Origin: Halobacillus litoralis
GTDB taxonomy: Bacteria > Bacillota > Bacilli > Bacillales > Halobacillaceae
Reading direction: 5' to 3'
DNA length: 64,000 bases
Assembly: GCF_020524085.2 (NCBI RefSeq)
Contig: NZ_CP129016.1
Location: forward strand, 800,001 to 864,000
Shown here: one piece after another, positions 1 through 17,130 of the stretch
Layout of the letters: each line of letters starts with the position of its first letter
Numbering within the stretch: position 1 is the first letter of the stretch
Notes under the pieces: model-generated
The model's input: only the letters and a program-made list of their open reading frames with translations
Told to the model about the DNA's origin: nothing
Database searches by the model: none
Made by a program: the position numbers and the translations under genes

Positions 1-1742
<1,742 letters not shown>

Positions 1743-1860
1743 AGTTAAGTTTGACTTGCTCATTTGCACACCGAATGTGCTTTGTTTCAAATCTCTTCTA
1801 TAAAGAAGAAATGTTTTGACGTACTGGTTGGTTCGTTCAGTTTTCAAAGATCAAATAAAT
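1743..1860 (-). other. 16S leader directly downstream of tRNA-Ala, no promoter seen
   Basis: The leader matches those of the other two 16S genes, including a boxA-like GATCTTTGAAAACTGAAC, up to about 1852. Beyond that point the other copies have promoter P2, whereas here the sequence runs straight into the CCA end of tRNA-Ala. I see no -35/-10 pair, so this 16S appears to be transcribed by read-through from the upstream rRNA-tRNA operon. Confidence 0.7.
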
Positions 1861-1936
1861 TGGTGGAGCCTAGCGGGATCGAACCGCTGACCTCCTGCGT
1901 GCAAAGCAGGCGCTCTCCCAGCTGAGCTAAGGCCCC
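1861..1936 (-). tRNA. tRNA-Ala (TGC)
   Basis: This is a complete 76-nt cloverleaf with encoded CCA. The anticodon loop reads CTTTGCACG, giving anticodon TGC. It is the last of nine tRNAs behind the 5S gene. Confidence 0.97.
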
Positions 1937-1949
1937 TTTATATTAGGGA

Positions 1950-2026
1950 TGGTCGGGAAGACAGGATTCGAACCTGCGACCCCTTGGTCCCAAACCAAGT
2001 GCTCTACCAAGCTGAGCTACTTCCCG
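1950..2026 (-). tRNA. tRNA-Pro (TGG)
   Basis: This is a 77-nt cloverleaf with encoded CCA. The anticodon stem-loop TTGGTTTGGGACCAA gives anticodon TGG. Confidence 0.97.
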
Positions 2027-2033
2027 TTTAAAA

Positions 2034-2110
<77 letters not shown>

Positions 2111-2122
2111 ATTATTTATTTA

Positions 2123-2211
2123 TGGTGCCGAGGGCCGGACTCGAACCGGCACGGTGGAAACCCACCGCAGGATTTTAAGTCCTGTGCGTCTGCCAATTCC
2201 GCCACCCCGGC
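2123..2211 (-). tRNA. tRNA-Leu (TAA)
   Basis: This is an 89-nt class II tRNA with a long variable arm and encoded CCA. The anticodon loop CTTAAAATC gives TAA. Confidence 0.96.
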
Positions 2212-2267
2212 TTGGCAAGTTTATGTTTAACTTTGTTGTTGTTTATTAAGTAGCTTGGTTGAAATCA

Positions 2268-2342
2268 TGGAGCGGAAGACGGGATTCGAACCCGCGACCC
2301 CCACCTTGGCAAGGTGGTGTTCTACCACTGAACTACTTCCGC
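2268..2342 (-). tRNA. tRNA-Gly (GCC)
   Basis: This is a 75-nt cloverleaf with encoded CCA. The anticodon stem-loop CACCTTGCCAAGGTG gives GCC. The 56 bases between it and the next tRNA downstream hold no recognisable feature. Confidence 0.97.
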
Positions 2343-2348
2343 ATAAAG

Positions 2349-2431
2349 TGCGGGTGGAGGGACTTGAACCCCCCACGCCGTGAAGCACTAGATCCTAAAT
2401 CTAGCGTGTCTGCCAATTCCACCACACCCGC
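2349..2431 (-). tRNA. tRNA-Leu (TAG)
   Basis: This is a class II tRNA of 83 nt with anticodon loop ATTTAGGAT (TAG). Unlike its neighbours it does not encode the terminal CCA, which must be added after transcription. Confidence 0.96.
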
Positions 2432-2438
2432 AAATGAA

Positions 2439-2514
2439 TGGTGAGCCATGAAGGATTCGAACCTTCGACCCTCTGATTAAAAGTCAGATGCTCTACCAGC
2501 TGAGCTAATGGCTC
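2439..2514 (-). tRNA. tRNA-Lys (TTT)
   Basis: This is a 76-nt cloverleaf with encoded CCA. The anticodon loop ACTTTTAAT gives TTT. Confidence 0.97.
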
Positions 2515-2544
2515 CTATCAATAAATGTTAGCACAAGCAACTAA

Positions 2545-2620
2545 TGGTGCCGGCCAGAGGACTTGAACCCCCAACCTACTGATTACAAATCAGTTGCTCT
2601 GCCAGTTGAGCTAGGCCGGC
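2545..2620 (-). tRNA. tRNA-Thr (TGT)
   Basis: This is a 76-nt cloverleaf with encoded CCA. The anticodon stem-loop CTGATTTGTAATCAG gives TGT. Confidence 0.97.
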
Positions 2621-2635
2621 TAACTTGATAAGAAA

Positions 2636-2711
2636 TGGTGGAGGATGCAGGGTTCGAACCTGCGACCCCTTGCTTGTAAGGCAAGTGCTCTCCCAGCTGA
2701 GCTAATCCTCC
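2636..2711 (-). tRNA. tRNA-Val (TAC)
   Basis: This is a 76-nt cloverleaf with encoded CCA. The anticodon stem-loop CTTGCCTTACAAGCAAG gives TAC. It is the first tRNA after the 5S gene. Confidence 0.97.
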
Positions 2712-2732
2712 GGATTATTATGAAATTATCAA

Positions 2733-2848
2733 GGCTTGGCAGCGTCCTACTCTCACGGGGGTAAACCCGACTACCATCGGCGCTGAAGAGCTTAACTGCT
2801 GTGTTCGGCATGGGAACAGGTGTGACCTCTTCGCCTTCACCACCAAAC
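2733..2848 (-). rRNA. 5S ribosomal RNA (copy 1)
   Basis: The minus strand begins TTTGGTGGTGAAGGCG and ends GACGCTGCCAAGC, the two arms of 5S helix I. It is about 116 nt long and lies between 23S and tRNA-Val. Its body matches the second copy at 57667. Confidence 0.95.
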
Positions 2849-2998
2849 CTTTTTTTCAAGGACAAGATATATTATATTGTCCTTTGAACAAAATTTCAAG
2901 GGGTAAATTCAAGTTTTTTTGAAAACCCTCAAAACTGGATAAGGAAACATCTTTTATGAAAAGCAACGTTCATTTTCACGAATGATTGAAATCAGATA

Positions 2999-7647
<4,649 letters not shown>

Positions 7648-7795
7648 AGTTAAGTTTGACTTGCTCATTTGCACACCGAATGTGCTTTGTTTCAAATCTC
7701 TTCTATAAAGAAGAAATGTTTTGACGTACTGGTTGGTTCGTTCAGTTTTCAAAGATCAAATGTTTTGTTTGCCGCTTCAAAACAGCGACTTAATT

Positions 7796-7824
7796 AATAT
7801 ATCATGTGTAGTTGTTTTCGTCAA
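7796..7824 (-). promoter_or_regulatory. rRNA operon promoter P2
   Basis: The minus strand has TTGACG (7819-7824), a 17-bp spacer and TATATT (7796-7801), about 150 bp upstream of 16S. The same promoter occurs upstream of the third rRNA operon at 62663-62691. Confidence 0.85.
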
Positions 7825-7890
7825 CAACTTTTTATGATTTATTTTGTTAAGCCGTTCGCGGCTTGCCGCTCTCTTAACGCGACAAGTAAT

Positions 7891-7919
7891 AATATATCAT
7901 GGGATCCAAAACCACGCAA
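7891..7919 (-). promoter_or_regulatory. rRNA operon promoter P1
   Basis: The minus strand has TTGCGT (7914-7919), 17 bp and TATATT (7891-7896). It forms a tandem pair with P2 about 95 bp downstream. A GC-rich segment of the early transcript (AAGAGAGCGGCAAGCCGCG) can fold between the two. Confidence 0.75.
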
Positions 7920-7982
7920 TAGGTTTTTCGTAAAAAGATAATTCAGATTATTACTCTTCATATAGTAAGTGATACAACGGGT

Positions 7983-8019
7983 AAAAAACAATCCCACCAG
8001 AAGCATCCGGTGGGATTGA
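7983..8019 (-). terminator. Intrinsic terminator of lysS
   Basis: The stem AATCCCACC/GGTGGGATT is followed on the minus strand by GTTTTTTAC. It lies just after the lysS stop codon and separates lysS from the rRNA operon. Confidence 0.9.
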
Positions 8020-8024
8020 AAAGC

Positions 8025-9605
<1,581 letters not shown>

Positions 9606-9607
9606 TT

Positions 9608-9636
9608 AGTATAAAAAAGTACTATGGGCGTGTCAA
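9608..9636 (-). promoter_or_regulatory. Sigma-A promoter upstream of lysS
   Basis: There is a consensus TTGACA (9631-9636), a 17-bp spacer and TATACT (9608-9613) on the minus strand in the folK-lysS gap. The predicted start is near 9601, giving a leader of about 85 nt to the lysS ATG. The gap from 9637 to 9734 shows nothing else. Confidence 0.85.
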
Positions 9637-9734
9637 TGTTGAAAGGGGACGGATTCTTGCATTTACACCTCTAGTTCAACTCCCAATGAATACAAATCTA
9701 TTGTGCGTCGTCTATTCGACCTTACACTCTATTA

Positions 9735-10232
9735 CTAAACTCTCCCCCACTTGCTCATGCTTCTCACTTCTTCTGAAGGAAGTAATCCAAGAACTTCTCC
9801 TGCTGTTTGTTGTAAATGAGGGAGATAAGCTTGAGCATCCACATCTGCTAACGGGACCATAACAAATGCCCGTTCGTGCATATGAGGATGAGGAATCGTT
9901 AATTGCTCTGTTTTCATATGTTCCTGATTATAAAGCAAAATATCGAGGTCAATCGTCCGCGGTCCCCATTTTATCACACGTTTTCTCCCCAGTCCCTGTT
10001 CAATGCCCTGGCAGTACTCCAGCAATAAAGAAGGGGACAATTCTGTTTCCACTTGAATGGCCATATTTAAAAAGTCGTTTTGTTCTGTGTATCCGACAGG
10101 GGCTGTTTCATAGATCGCCGATTTTTTTAAGACGGTTATATCCTCATGCTCCTCAAGCAGAGAAATAGCGTCTTTGAGATACGATTCCCGTGGTGAAATA
10201 TTCGAACCTAAAGCAATATAAGCGATATTCAT
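9735..10232 (-). CDS. folK: 2-amino-4-hydroxy-6-hydroxymethyldihydropteridine pyrophosphokinase
   Basis: HPPK transfers pyrophosphate from ATP to 6-hydroxymethyl-dihydropterin, the step before dihydropteroate synthase in folate synthesis. The 165-residue protein has the N-terminal ALGSNISPRESYL segment, the WGPRTIDLDILLY signature (about residues 90-102) and the IPHPHMHERAFVMVPLADV segment. The start ATG overlaps the folB stop (ATGA), and GGAG lies 9 nt upstream, inside folB. It is the last gene of the folP-folB-folK operon and is followed by the terminator at 9566-9591. Confidence 0.96.
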   Translation of the reverse strand: MNIAYIALGSNISPRESYLKDAISLLEEHEDITVLKKSAIYETAPVGYTEQNDFLNMAIQVETELSPSLLLEYCQGIEQGLGRKRVIKWGPRTIDLDILLYNQEHMKTEQLTIPHPHMHERAFVMVPLADVDAQAYLPHLQQTAGEVLGLLPSEEVRSMSKWGRV

Positions 10233-10594
10233 CTTTCCGGTCTCCGATAGATCTCAATCGCCACGGATTTATAATGCCCCGGAATTGGAGGGTCAGGCTT
10301 ATATACTTTTACGAGGCACCCTTCCAACAGCGGGAACTCAGTGAAAAGTTCACTCGCTATCTTTTCCGCCACTGTTTCGACGAGCTTGTGGCGTTTCCCT
10401 TCCACTGTTTTTTTAGTGACCTCGTAAATGGCACCATAATCAATTGATTTTGTCATATCATCAGATTCAGCCGCCGGCTTCAAGTCCAACTCAATCTCAA
10501 GATCCACATAGAATCGTTGCCCTAGTTTGTTCTCTTCCGGAAAGAGACCATGATATCCCCAGAACTCCATTTGATTCACATATATTTTATCCAA
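10229..10594 (-). CDS. folB: Dihydroneopterin aldolase
   Basis: FolB converts 7,8-dihydroneopterin to 6-hydroxymethyl-dihydropterin and glycolaldehyde. The protein matches the family from DKIYVNQMEFWGYHGLFPEE to IPGHYKSVAIEI and is about 121 residues long. I place the start at a TTG (10594), because the B. subtilis protein begins MDK at this point and AAGGG lies 8 to 9 nt upstream; the frame is open nine codons further upstream. With this start it overlaps the end of folP by 8 bp and the start of folK by 4 bp, as expected for a coupled operon. Confidence 0.93.
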   Translation of the reverse strand: MDKIYVNQMEFWGYHGLFPEENKLGQRFYVDLEIELDLKPAAESDDMTKSIDYGAIYEVTKKTVEGKRHKLVETVAEKIASELFTEFPLLEGCLVKVYKPDPPIPGHYKSVAIEIYRRPER

Positions 10595-11420
10595 TTCCTT
10601 CACCCTTCCCGAGCATAGCATCCATCATTTTTGTCATTCGTACAATAGGCTTCACATCATGTACCCTCACAATATCCATGCCTTGTGCCACTCCATAACA
10701 GACGGTTGCACCTGTCCCTTCCATCCGTTCATCTTTCGGAAGATCCAGGGCTGTACCAATAAATGATTTCATGGAGGTTCCTAACAAAATCGGGTATCCG
10801 AGCTCTTTTAATGCTGCTAAGTTTCGCATGACCTCCAAGTTTTGTGCTTGGGTTTTCGCAAAACCAATACCTGGATCGAGGATGATATTCTCATCCTCAA
10901 CACCCGCATCCTTGGCTATTTTAATGCTTTTTCGGAGGTCATTTTTCATGTCTTCCAATAAAGACACGTAATTTCTGTCTGACCGGTTATGTGTAAGGAT
11001 GATCGGGACACCATAACGAGCAGCAACATCAGCAATGGCAGGTTCCTTACGCGCCCCCCATACATCATTGATGATCGACGCACCCGCCTGAATCGCCTTT
11101 TCAGCCACTTCTGCTTTATAAGTATCAATGGAAATAGGAAGGTGACTGGCTTTTTTAACCGCCTGAATCGCAGGCACGACTCGCGCCAGTTCCTCCTCAG
11201 CCGTTACAGGCTGATGACCAGGACGAGTGGATTCACCACCGATATCAATGATATGAGCACCATCTTCCTCCATTATCTTCGCTTGTTTTACAGCGTGATC
11301 GAGATTGAAGTAAAGCCCTCCGTCAGAAAAAGAATCGGGTGTAATATTTAGTATCCCCATCACAAGAGTTTCCTTTGTTAAATCGAACGTTTTTTCAGAA
11401 GTTCTTAATTTGGTGTGCAT
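10587..11420 (-). CDS. folP: Dihydropteroate synthase
   Basis: FolP (Sul) condenses 6-hydroxymethyl-dihydropterin pyrophosphate with p-aminobenzoate and is the sulfonamide target. The 277-residue TIM-barrel protein shows both signatures, LVMGILNITPDSFSDGG (about residues 19-35) and HIIDIGGESTRPG (about 57-69), plus ILDPGIGFAKT. The start has GAGGGA upstream. It is the first gene of the folate operon here: pabB, pabA and pabC, which precede it in B. subtilis, are missing at this locus, and a cysK terminator lies just upstream. I could not identify a convincing promoter in the 85-bp gap. Confidence 0.96.
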   Translation of the reverse strand: MHTKLRTSEKTFDLTKETLVMGILNITPDSFSDGGLYFNLDHAVKQAKIMEEDGAHIIDIGGESTRPGHQPVTAEEELARVVPAIQAVKKASHLPISIDTYKAEVAEKAIQAGASIINDVWGARKEPAIADVAARYGVPIILTHNRSDRNYVSLLEDMKNDLRKSIKIAKDAGVEDENIILDPGIGFAKTQAQNLEVMRNLAALKELGYPILLGTSMKSFIGTALDLPKDERMEGTGATVCYGVAQGMDIVRVHDVKPIVRMTKMMDAMLGKGEGIG

Positions 11421-11502
11421 TGGGTTCCCTCGTTTCCATCATTCTCTTCCCCTATCTTACATCATTTCAAAATTTCTATCACACGTGCGCGTTTGGAAAC
11501 AA

Positions 11503-11534
11503 AATAAAAAACTGCACCCCATTGAGGTGCAGTT
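11503..11534 (-). terminator. Intrinsic terminator of cysK
   Basis: The stem AACTGCACC/GGTGCAGTT is followed on the minus strand by a run of T. It lies 8 bp after the cysK stop. Confidence 0.9.
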
Positions 11535-11542
11535 GTCTAACC

Positions 11543-12469
11543 TTATTCTTCGTCGAACTGATAAAGTGGAGTAGATAGATAACGCTCACCATTACTAGGA
11601 ATGATCGCTACAACTTTCTTCCCTTTACCAAGCTTTTTGGCCACCTGCTTCGCCACATGGATCGCGGATCCGGAAGAGATTCCTCCCAGAATGCCATCCT
11701 TTCTAGCGGCTTCTCTTGCAGCTTCGAACGAATCTTCTTTCGTCACTTTAATGACTTCATCATAGATATCTGTATTCAAGATACCAGGCACAAAACCTGC
11801 TCCGATTCCTTGGATCTTATGCGGCCCAGGATCTCCACCGGATAAGACCGGGGATTCTTCCGGTTCAATCGCATAAATTTTAATATCCGGGTATTTCTCC
11901 TTTAATACTTTACCTGCGCCCGTAATGGTTCCACCTGTGCCGATACCCGCAACGAATGCGTCCAGTTGGTCACCCATCTGCTCTACAATTTCAGGCCCAG
12001 TTGTTTTTTCGTGAATGAGTGGGTTCGCTTCATTGTTGAACTGTTGAGGCATAAAATAGCCCTTCTGCTCTTGAAGTTCTGCTGCCTTTTTAATGGCACC
12101 TTTCATCCCTTCACTCCCTGGAGTGAGAACGAGTTCTGCTCCATAGGCACGCAGTAGATTGCGACGTTCTTGACTCATCGTGTCCGGCATAACGAGTATC
12201 GCGTTGTAACCTTTAGCCGCTGCGATCATAGCTAGGCCGATCCCCGTATTCCCGCTCGTCGGTTCTACAATGGTATCTCCATTTTTGAGACTTCCGTCTT
12301 TTTCAGCTTCTTCAATCATGGAAAGAGCAATACGATCTTTAACGGAACTGCCCGGATTCATGTATTCCAGTTTCAGATAAATTTCTGCACTGTCTTCCTC
12401 TGCGCTTCCGTTCAGTTTGACCAATGGAGTTTGCCCGACTAATTCGCTTACGTTATTTACGATTCTCAA
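11543..12469 (-). CDS. cysK: Cysteine synthase A (O-acetylserine sulfhydrylase)
   Basis: CysK makes cysteine from O-acetylserine and sulfide with pyridoxal phosphate. The 308-residue protein has the PLP-lysine motif [10 protein letters not shown] (about residues 38-47), the [10 protein letters not shown] substrate loop (about 71-80) and the phosphate-binding [10 protein letters not shown] segment (about 178-187). A TTG start at 12469 with GGGAG 8 nt upstream gives the same length as B. subtilis CysK; upstream TTG/GTG codons are possible but lack a ribosome site. It stands alone between a good promoter and a terminator. In B. subtilis cysK is under CymR control; a dyad at 12500-12514 could be an operator. 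Confidence 0.95.
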   Translation of the reverse strand: MRIVNNVSELVGQTPLVKLNGSAEEDSAEIYLKLEYMNPGSSVKDRIALSMIEEAEKDGSLKNGDTIVEPTSGNTGIGLAMIAAAKGYNAILVMPDTMSQERRNLLRAYGAELVLTPGSEGMKGAIKKAAELQEQKGYFMPQQFNNEANPLIHEKTTGPEIVEQMGDQLDAFVAGIGTGGTITGAGKVLKEKYPDIKIYAIEPEESPVLSGGDPGPHKIQGIGAGFVPGILNTDIYDEVIKVTKEDSFEAAREAARKDGILGGISSGSAIHVAKQVAKKLGKGKKVVAIIPSNGERYLSTPLYQFDEE

Positions 12470-12499
12470 TACACTCACTCCCAAAACCAAGTATTTTAA

Positions 12500-12514
12500 T
12501 AGGATTTAAACCTA
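12500..12514. promoter_or_regulatory. Imperfect dyad just downstream of the cysK -10
   Basis: TAGGATTTAAACCTA is nearly its own reverse complement, with one mismatched pair. It lies in the early transcribed region between the -10 and the cysK start. The position fits an operator; the regulator is not known from the sequence. Confidence 0.4.
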
Positions 12515-12542
12515 ATGTACTGAATAAGAATACAATTGTCAA
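12514..12542 (-). promoter_or_regulatory. Sigma-A promoter of cysK
   Basis: The minus strand has TTGACA (12537-12542), 17 bp and TACATT (12514-12519), about 45 bp upstream of the cysK start. Confidence 0.8.
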
Positions 12543-12569
12543 ACATTTCAATCATGCTTCGTTAAAGGA

Positions 12570-12597
12570 AAAGGCGAAACCGTGGTTTCGCCTTTTA
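12570..12597 (-). terminator. Intrinsic terminator of hslO
   Basis: The stem GGCGAAAC/GTTTCGCC is followed on the minus strand by TTTTCCTTT. It lies in the short hslO-cysK gap. Confidence 0.75.
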
Positions 12598-12619
12598 TTA
12601 TATCATTATTGGTTCTAGA

Positions 12620-13510
12620 TTATGATGTGGAATCCGCGTCTTGAGATTGCAGTTCCTTTAAGTCCTCTACGTTGAACTGGTAATCTTCATTACAGAAGTG
12701 GCACTTTGCTTCTGCTCCCTGATCCTCATTGATCATTCGCTCTATTTCTTCGTCACCGAGGCTCGCAATGGCCATTTCCACGCGCTCTCGTGAACAGTGG
12801 CACTGAAATTTAACGGGAACCGTGTCCAGCACACGGACATTTTCTTCTCCAAGGACTGTGTGCAGAATTTCTTCAGGCGTTTTGCCGTCGCGTACGAGAG
12901 AAGAAATCGCAGGCATTTCTGAAAGTCTCTTTTCAATTTGGCTCGTCGTCTCATCATCAGCACCCGGCATCATTTGCACTATAAATCCCCCGGCAGCAAG
13001 AATGGAGTAGTCCGTATCTACAAGCACTCCAGCTCCAACAGCCGAAGGCACTTGCTCAGAATTTGCAAAGTAATAAGTGAAATCTTCACTGAGCTCACCA
13101 GAAACCAGTGGAACTTGACCTGTAAAATGGTCTTTCATCCCCAAGTCCTTCACGATACTCAACGTCCCTGACGTTCCAACTGCTCGGGCCACATCCAACT
13201 TCCCTTGGGCATTGGATTCAAAATCAACATGAGGGTTTTTGATGTATCCACGAACTTCCCCTTTAGCGTTGGCATCTGCGATAATGGCGCCGGCTGGGCC
13301 ATCTCCTTCAACCTTCACTGTGAGCTTATCATTGCCCTTAAGCATCGCTCCCATCATACCGCTGATGGTTAACGTACGTCCTAGTGCTGCTGAAGTCGTT
13401 GCCCACGTATCTTGTCTGCGTCTAGCCTCTTCGACTGTTTCTGTTGACTGAATGGCATAAGCCCTGACCTGTCCATCGAAACCTATGGCACGCACTAAAT
13501 AATCTGACAT
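12620..13510 (-). CDS. hslO: Redox-regulated chaperone Hsp33
   Basis: Hsp33 is a cytoplasmic holdase switched on by oxidation, when its four zinc-binding cysteines form disulfides. The 296-residue protein carries the switch as CHC (about residue 236) and CHFC (about 269) near the C terminus. The ATG at 13510 is 10 nt from AAAGGAG; an ATG three codons upstream is too close to that site. The ribosome site sits right behind the coaX stop, so the two genes are probably cotranscribed. The prsA-like yacD gene found between hslO and cysK in B. subtilis is not present. Confidence 0.95.
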   Translation of the reverse strand: MSDYLVRAIGFDGQVRAYAIQSTETVEEARRRQDTWATTSAALGRTLTISGMMGAMLKGNDKLTVKVEGDGPAGAIIADANAKGEVRGYIKNPHVDFESNAQGKLDVARAVGTSGTLSIVKDLGMKDHFTGQVPLVSGELSEDFTYYFANSEQVPSAVGAGVLVDTDYSILAAGGFIVQMMPGADDETTSQIEKRLSEMPAISSLVRDGKTPEEILHTVLGEENVRVLDTVPVKFQCHCSRERVEMAIASLGDEEIERMINEDQGAEAKCHFCNEDYQFNVEDLKELQSQDADSTS

Positions 13511-13515
13511 GCTAT

Positions 13516-14307
13516 TCATTCTCCTTTAAACGCTTTTTTCTCTTTATTCCTTTGATATATCTTATGAAGACCTTTCAACGTCAAGTAAGGATCGACATGA
13601 TCGATCGTCCTTGATTGACCGGCGATTAAATTGGCAAGACCACCTGTAGCGATAACTGTCGGTGGCTGTTCGGATGTTTCCTTCATACGACGCACGACTT
13701 CATCGACCTGACCTACATATCCATAGTAGACGCCGGACTGCATGGCTTCGACTGTACTTTGACCGATTACATGTTCCGGACTCTTAATTTCGATTTTTGG
13801 AAGTTTGGCTGCTTTTGCGTATAGAGCTTCCATAGAGATATTGACCCCTGGGGCAATGGCACCGCCAAGGTATTCCCCTTCAGCATTAATATAACAATAA
13901 GTTGTGGCTGTTCCAAAGTCGATGATGACTAAAGGAAGAGGATACTCATCAATGGCACCTACCGCATTGACCACTCGATCTGCTCCAATTTCATTCGGGT
14001 TGGGGTATTTCATCGGCAATCCATGATCCACCATTCCCTCACCTATGATCATCGGTTGCTTTTTAAAATAATACCGAGACATACGATCAAGTGCAAACAT
14101 AATAGGTGGTACGACGGACGAAATAATGACACCATCCATATCTTCAAAACGCAACCCTTCGTGATCGAAGAGTGATTTAATCAACATTCCAAACTCATCT
14201 TCTGTTTTATGACGATCGGTTTTGATCCTCCACTGATACTTCAAAGAGTTATTTTCAAATACGCCTAACACAGTATTGGTATTTCCCACATCAAGGACAA
14301 AATTCAT
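13516..14307 (-). CDS. coaX: Type III pantothenate kinase
   Basis: CoaX phosphorylates pantothenate in the first step of coenzyme A synthesis; the type III enzyme is not feedback-inhibited by CoA. The 263-residue ASKHA-fold protein shows the N-terminal [12 protein letters not shown] phosphate loop (residues 5-16), the [12 protein letters not shown] segment and IDFGTATTY (about residues 125-133). The ATG at 14307 has GGGAGG 8 nt upstream, so seven upstream codons are dropped. It follows ftsH after a terminator and leads into hslO. Confidence 0.95.
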   Translation of the reverse strand: MNFVLDVGNTNTVLGVFENNSLKYQWRIKTDRHKTEDEFGMLIKSLFDHEGLRFEDMDGVIISSVVPPIMFALDRMSRYYFKKQPMIIGEGMVDHGLPMKYPNPNEIGADRVVNAVGAIDEYPLPLVIIDFGTATTYCYINAEGEYLGGAIAPGVNISMEALYAKAAKLPKIEIKSPEHVIGQSTVEAMQSGVYYGYVGQVDEVVRRMKETSEQPPTVIATGGLANLIAGQSRTIDHVDPYLTLKGLHKIYQRNKEKKAFKGE

Positions 14308-14342
14308 ACATGAAGCCTCCCGTGTCATTTCCTTCGGCTACC

Positions 14343-14351
14343 ATCATATCA
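14343..14351 (-). promoter_or_regulatory. Possible extended -10 promoter of coaX-hslO
   Basis: The minus strand reads TGATATGAT, an extended -10 element, between the ftsH terminator and coaX. No good -35 is visible, so this is tentative. Confidence 0.4.
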
Positions 14352-14385
14352 CAAGAACCCGATGTTTCGCTCTTTTAAGGATACA

Positions 14386-14425
14386 GAAAAAGCCACACCA
14401 CCCGTTTCAGGGCTGATGTGGCTTT
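14386..14425 (-). terminator. Intrinsic terminator of ftsH
   Basis: The stem AAAGCCACATCA/TGGTGTGGCTTT (one G-U pair) is followed by TTTTTCTG on the minus strand. Confidence 0.85.
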
Positions 14426-14437
14426 ACTTATGAACCT

Positions 14438-16462
14438 TTAAGAACGACGATCCTCTGAATCAGATGGACCTTCCTCTTTCTTTTCTTCCTTCGTTTCTTC
14501 ATGAGTCTCCGTCTCTTCTTTTTGTTCATCTTCTTTGGATTGAATAGTCACACGGACATCCTCATTGTTGGAAGACGTGTTGTTCTTGATTTTCGCATTG
14601 TGTTCACGTGCGATTTCTTCAAGCTCTTCATCCGTCGGAAGACGACCTTTATCAAATAGAGAACGGATTTGAGTTGCATCTAGTGTTTCGACATCTAATA
14701 GTGTCTTCGCGATCAACTCAAGCTTATCTTTATTTTCAGTAAGGATCGTTTTCGCACGATCGTAGCAGTACTGAATGAAGTTCTTCACTTCCTGATCGAT
14801 TTCATAAGCGATCTGATCACTGTAGTTTTGTTCGTTCTGGATGTCACGTCCAAGGAAGACCTGACCGCCAGAATTAGAACCGAACTGAAGCGGACCGAGC
14901 TTTTCACTCATGCCATACTCTGTGACCATTTTGCGTGCAATGCTGGTTGCACGCTGGAAGTCATTGTGAGCTCCAGTACTTACTTCACCAAAGATGATTT
15001 CTTCGGCTACACGACCACCGAGTAATCCTGTAATCTTATCGAACAATTCTGGTTTCGTCATAAAGTAACGATCTTCCTTAGGAAGCATGACGGCATATCC
15101 ACCCGCCTGCCCACGAGGAACAATTGTAACTTTATGAACCATGTCCGCATCATCAAGCACCATACCGATCACCGTGTGTCCACTCTCGTGGTGGGCCACA
15201 ATATCGCGTTCTTTCTTAGAAATAACGCGGCTCTTCTTGGCTGGCCCCGCGATGACACGGTCAATCGCTTCATCTACGTCATCCATGTCGACTTTCTTCT
15301 TATCTCCACGTGCTGCTACAAGAGCGGCTTCGTTCAATAAGTTTTCCAAGTCGGCACCAGAAAAACCTGGTGTACGTAGTGCAATCGTCTTCAAGTCGAC
15401 ATTCTCAGACAACGGCTTGTTCTTCGCGTGTACAGCAAGTACCGCTTCACGGCCTTTGACATCTGGACGATCGACTGTGATTTGACGGTCGAAACGACCC
15501 GGACGTAGAAGGGCTGGGTCCAGGATGTCCGGACGGTTAGTCGCAGCGATGATGATGATTCCTTCATTGACACCGAAACCGTCCATTTCAACAAGCAATT
15601 GGTTCAACGTTTGTTCACGCTCATCGTGACCTCCGCCAAGACCAGCTCCACGTTGACGACCTACAGCATCAATTTCATCAATGAAGATGATGCCTGGAGC
15701 GTTCTTTTTCGCATTTTCAAACAAGTCACGGACACGGGATGCACCGACACCGACGAACATTTCAACGAAGTCAGAACCACTGATGGAGAAGAATGGTACT
15801 CCCGCTTCACCAGCTACCGCACGTGCAAGCAATGTTTTACCTGTACCTGGAGGTCCAACTAATAGGACACCCTTAGGAATACGGGCACCGACAGCAGAGA
15901 ATTTACGAGGATCTTTTAGGAAGTCAACGACCTCAACAAGTTCCTGCTTCTCTTCATCCGCTCCGGCAACATCTTTGAAACGCACTTTCTTCTTCTCTTC
16001 TGAATACATCTTCGCCTTACTCTTACCGAAGTTCATGACACGGCTTCCGCCGCCCTGCGCCTGGTTAAGCAAGAAGAAGAACAAAATAAAGATAATGACG
16101 AACGGGATGATGGACGTCAGGAAAGTCACCCATGCGCTGGGCTGCTCTTCCTGCTCAACAGTCAGATTACTCTGTTCTTGAGCTGTCTGAGTAATTTGAG
16201 CAATGACTTCATCATTAGCTGGAAGTTGCGCGACGAAAGTTTCGCCCTCTTCCGCTCCCTGCTCTTGACCAGTTACACGAATCACCCCATTGACAGGCTG
16301 AATCGTCATTTCATGGATTTCACCATTATTCAATTTATTGTAGAATTCATTGACATTATATTCTGTTTGCGGATCACCTTGACCTCGGAATAGACCGACC
16401 ACGCCGATAACCACGAGGAAGATAAGTAAGTAAAATATGGTATTACGAAAGATCCGGTTCAT
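14438..16462 (-). CDS. ftsH: ATP-dependent zinc metalloprotease FtsH
   Basis: FtsH is a membrane-anchored AAA+ protease that degrades membrane and regulatory proteins. The 674-residue protein has two N-terminal membrane segments (about residues 6-24 and 109-132) around an external domain, then the AAA module with Walker A GPPGTGKT (203-210), Walker [10 protein letters not shown] and the SRH region ([18 protein letters not shown]). The zinc site is HESGH near residue 425, where HEAGH is more usual but the HExxH core is intact. The last 60 or so residues are a highly charged, mostly acidic tail, longer than in B. subtilis. The start has GGGAGGAGG just upstream. The gap to hpt (16463-16579) holds no promoter I trust. 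Confidence 0.97.
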   Translation of the reverse strand: MNRIFRNTIFYLLIFLVVIGVVGLFRGQGDPQTEYNVNEFYNKLNNGEIHEMTIQPVNGVIRVTGQEQGAEEGETFVAQLPANDEVIAQITQTAQEQSNLTVEQEEQPSAWVTFLTSIIPFVIIFILFFFLLNQAQGGGSRVMNFGKSKAKMYSEEKKKVRFKDVAGADEEKQELVEVVDFLKDPRKFSAVGARIPKGVLLVGPPGTGKTLLARAVAGEAGVPFFSISGSDFVEMFVGVGASRVRDLFENAKKNAPGIIFIDEIDAVGRQRGAGLGGGHDEREQTLNQLLVEMDGFGVNEGIIIIAATNRPDILDPALLRPGRFDRQITVDRPDVKGREAVLAVHAKNKPLSENVDLKTIALRTPGFSGADLENLLNEAALVAARGDKKKVDMDDVDEAIDRVIAGPAKKSRVISKKERDIVAHHESGHTVIGMVLDDADMVHKVTIVPRGQAGGYAVMLPKEDRYFMTKPELFDKITGLLGGRVAEEIIFGEVSTGAHNDFQRATSIARKMVTEYGMSEKLGPLQFGSNSGGQVFLGRDIQNEQNYSDQIAYEIDQEVKNFIQYCYDRAKTILTENKDKLELIAKTLLDVETLDATQIRSLFDKGRLPTDEELEEIAREHNAKIKNNTSSNNEDVRVTIQSKEDEQKEETETHEETKEEKKEEGPSDSEDRRS

Positions 16463-16579
16463 TGCCTACCTCCTCCCAAACGAGAAAAACTATAGTAAAT
16501 ACTACCATACCAAAAACGGCCGACACAACTAATTACCCTTGACATAAACACTTTCAAACTTGCCACCGCAGGTTGACTT

Positions 16580-17119
16580 TCAGCCTCCATAAACTTCAGG
16601 CTTCAACACTCCGACGTACGGAAGGTTACGATACTTTTCTTCATAGTCCAAGCCATACCCGACAACGAATTCATCAGGAACTTCGAACCCAACTGTATCT
16701 GCTTTAATATCCGCGCTTCGTCCCGTCGGTTTATCAAGCAGGGTAACGATTTTAATGGACTTTGCTTTGCGGTACTTGAATAAGTCGACAAGATAGGCAA
16801 GTGTTCGACCACTATCGATAATATCTTCAATGATCAAAATGTCGCGACCCTCAACCTTCGTATCAAGGTCTTTAACAATTTTGACTTCTCCTGAAGATTC
16901 CATACCTCCGTGATAGCTGGAAACATCCATGAAATCCATTTCCAAATGAGTTTCCATGCGTTTCAGCAAATCAGTCATAAACGGAAGGGCGCCTTTCAAT
17001 ACCCCGATCGCCAAAGGAAAACGATCTTCATATTCTTTCGAAAGTTCCGCTCCCAGCTCTTTACACTTTGCCTGAATTTCCTCTTCAGAAATCAAGACCT
17101 TTTCAATTTCGTTATGCAT
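16580..17119 (-). CDS. hpt: Hypoxanthine-guanine phosphoribosyltransferase
   Basis: The enzyme salvages hypoxanthine and guanine to IMP and GMP using PRPP. The 179-residue protein has the PRPP-binding motif [14 protein letters not shown] (about residues 95-108) and the early [12 protein letters not shown] segment that carries the PPi loop. It lies 11 bp after tilS and upstream of ftsH, the same order as in B. subtilis, where TilS and HprT are reported to act together on ftsH expression. The start has GGAGGAGC upstream. Confidence 0.96.
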   Translation of the reverse strand: MHNEIEKVLISEEEIQAKCKELGAELSKEYEDRFPLAIGVLKGALPFMTDLLKRMETHLEMDFMDVSSYHGGMESSGEVKIVKDLDTKVEGRDILIIEDIIDSGRTLAYLVDLFKYRKAKSIKIVTLLDKPTGRSADIKADTVGFEVPDEFVVGYGLDYEEKYRNLPYVGVLKPEVYGG

Positions 17120-17130
17120 GATTGCTCCTC

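Noticed and set aside
12470..12550. S-box or other riboswitch upstream of cysK
   Set aside because: Only about 50 nt of leader is present, with no conserved riboswitch core; only a short dyad is seen.
15681..16181. Plus-strand open frame of 166 codons opposite ftsH
   Set aside because: It is the mirror of the charged ftsH coding sequence, with no ribosome site and low-complexity composition.
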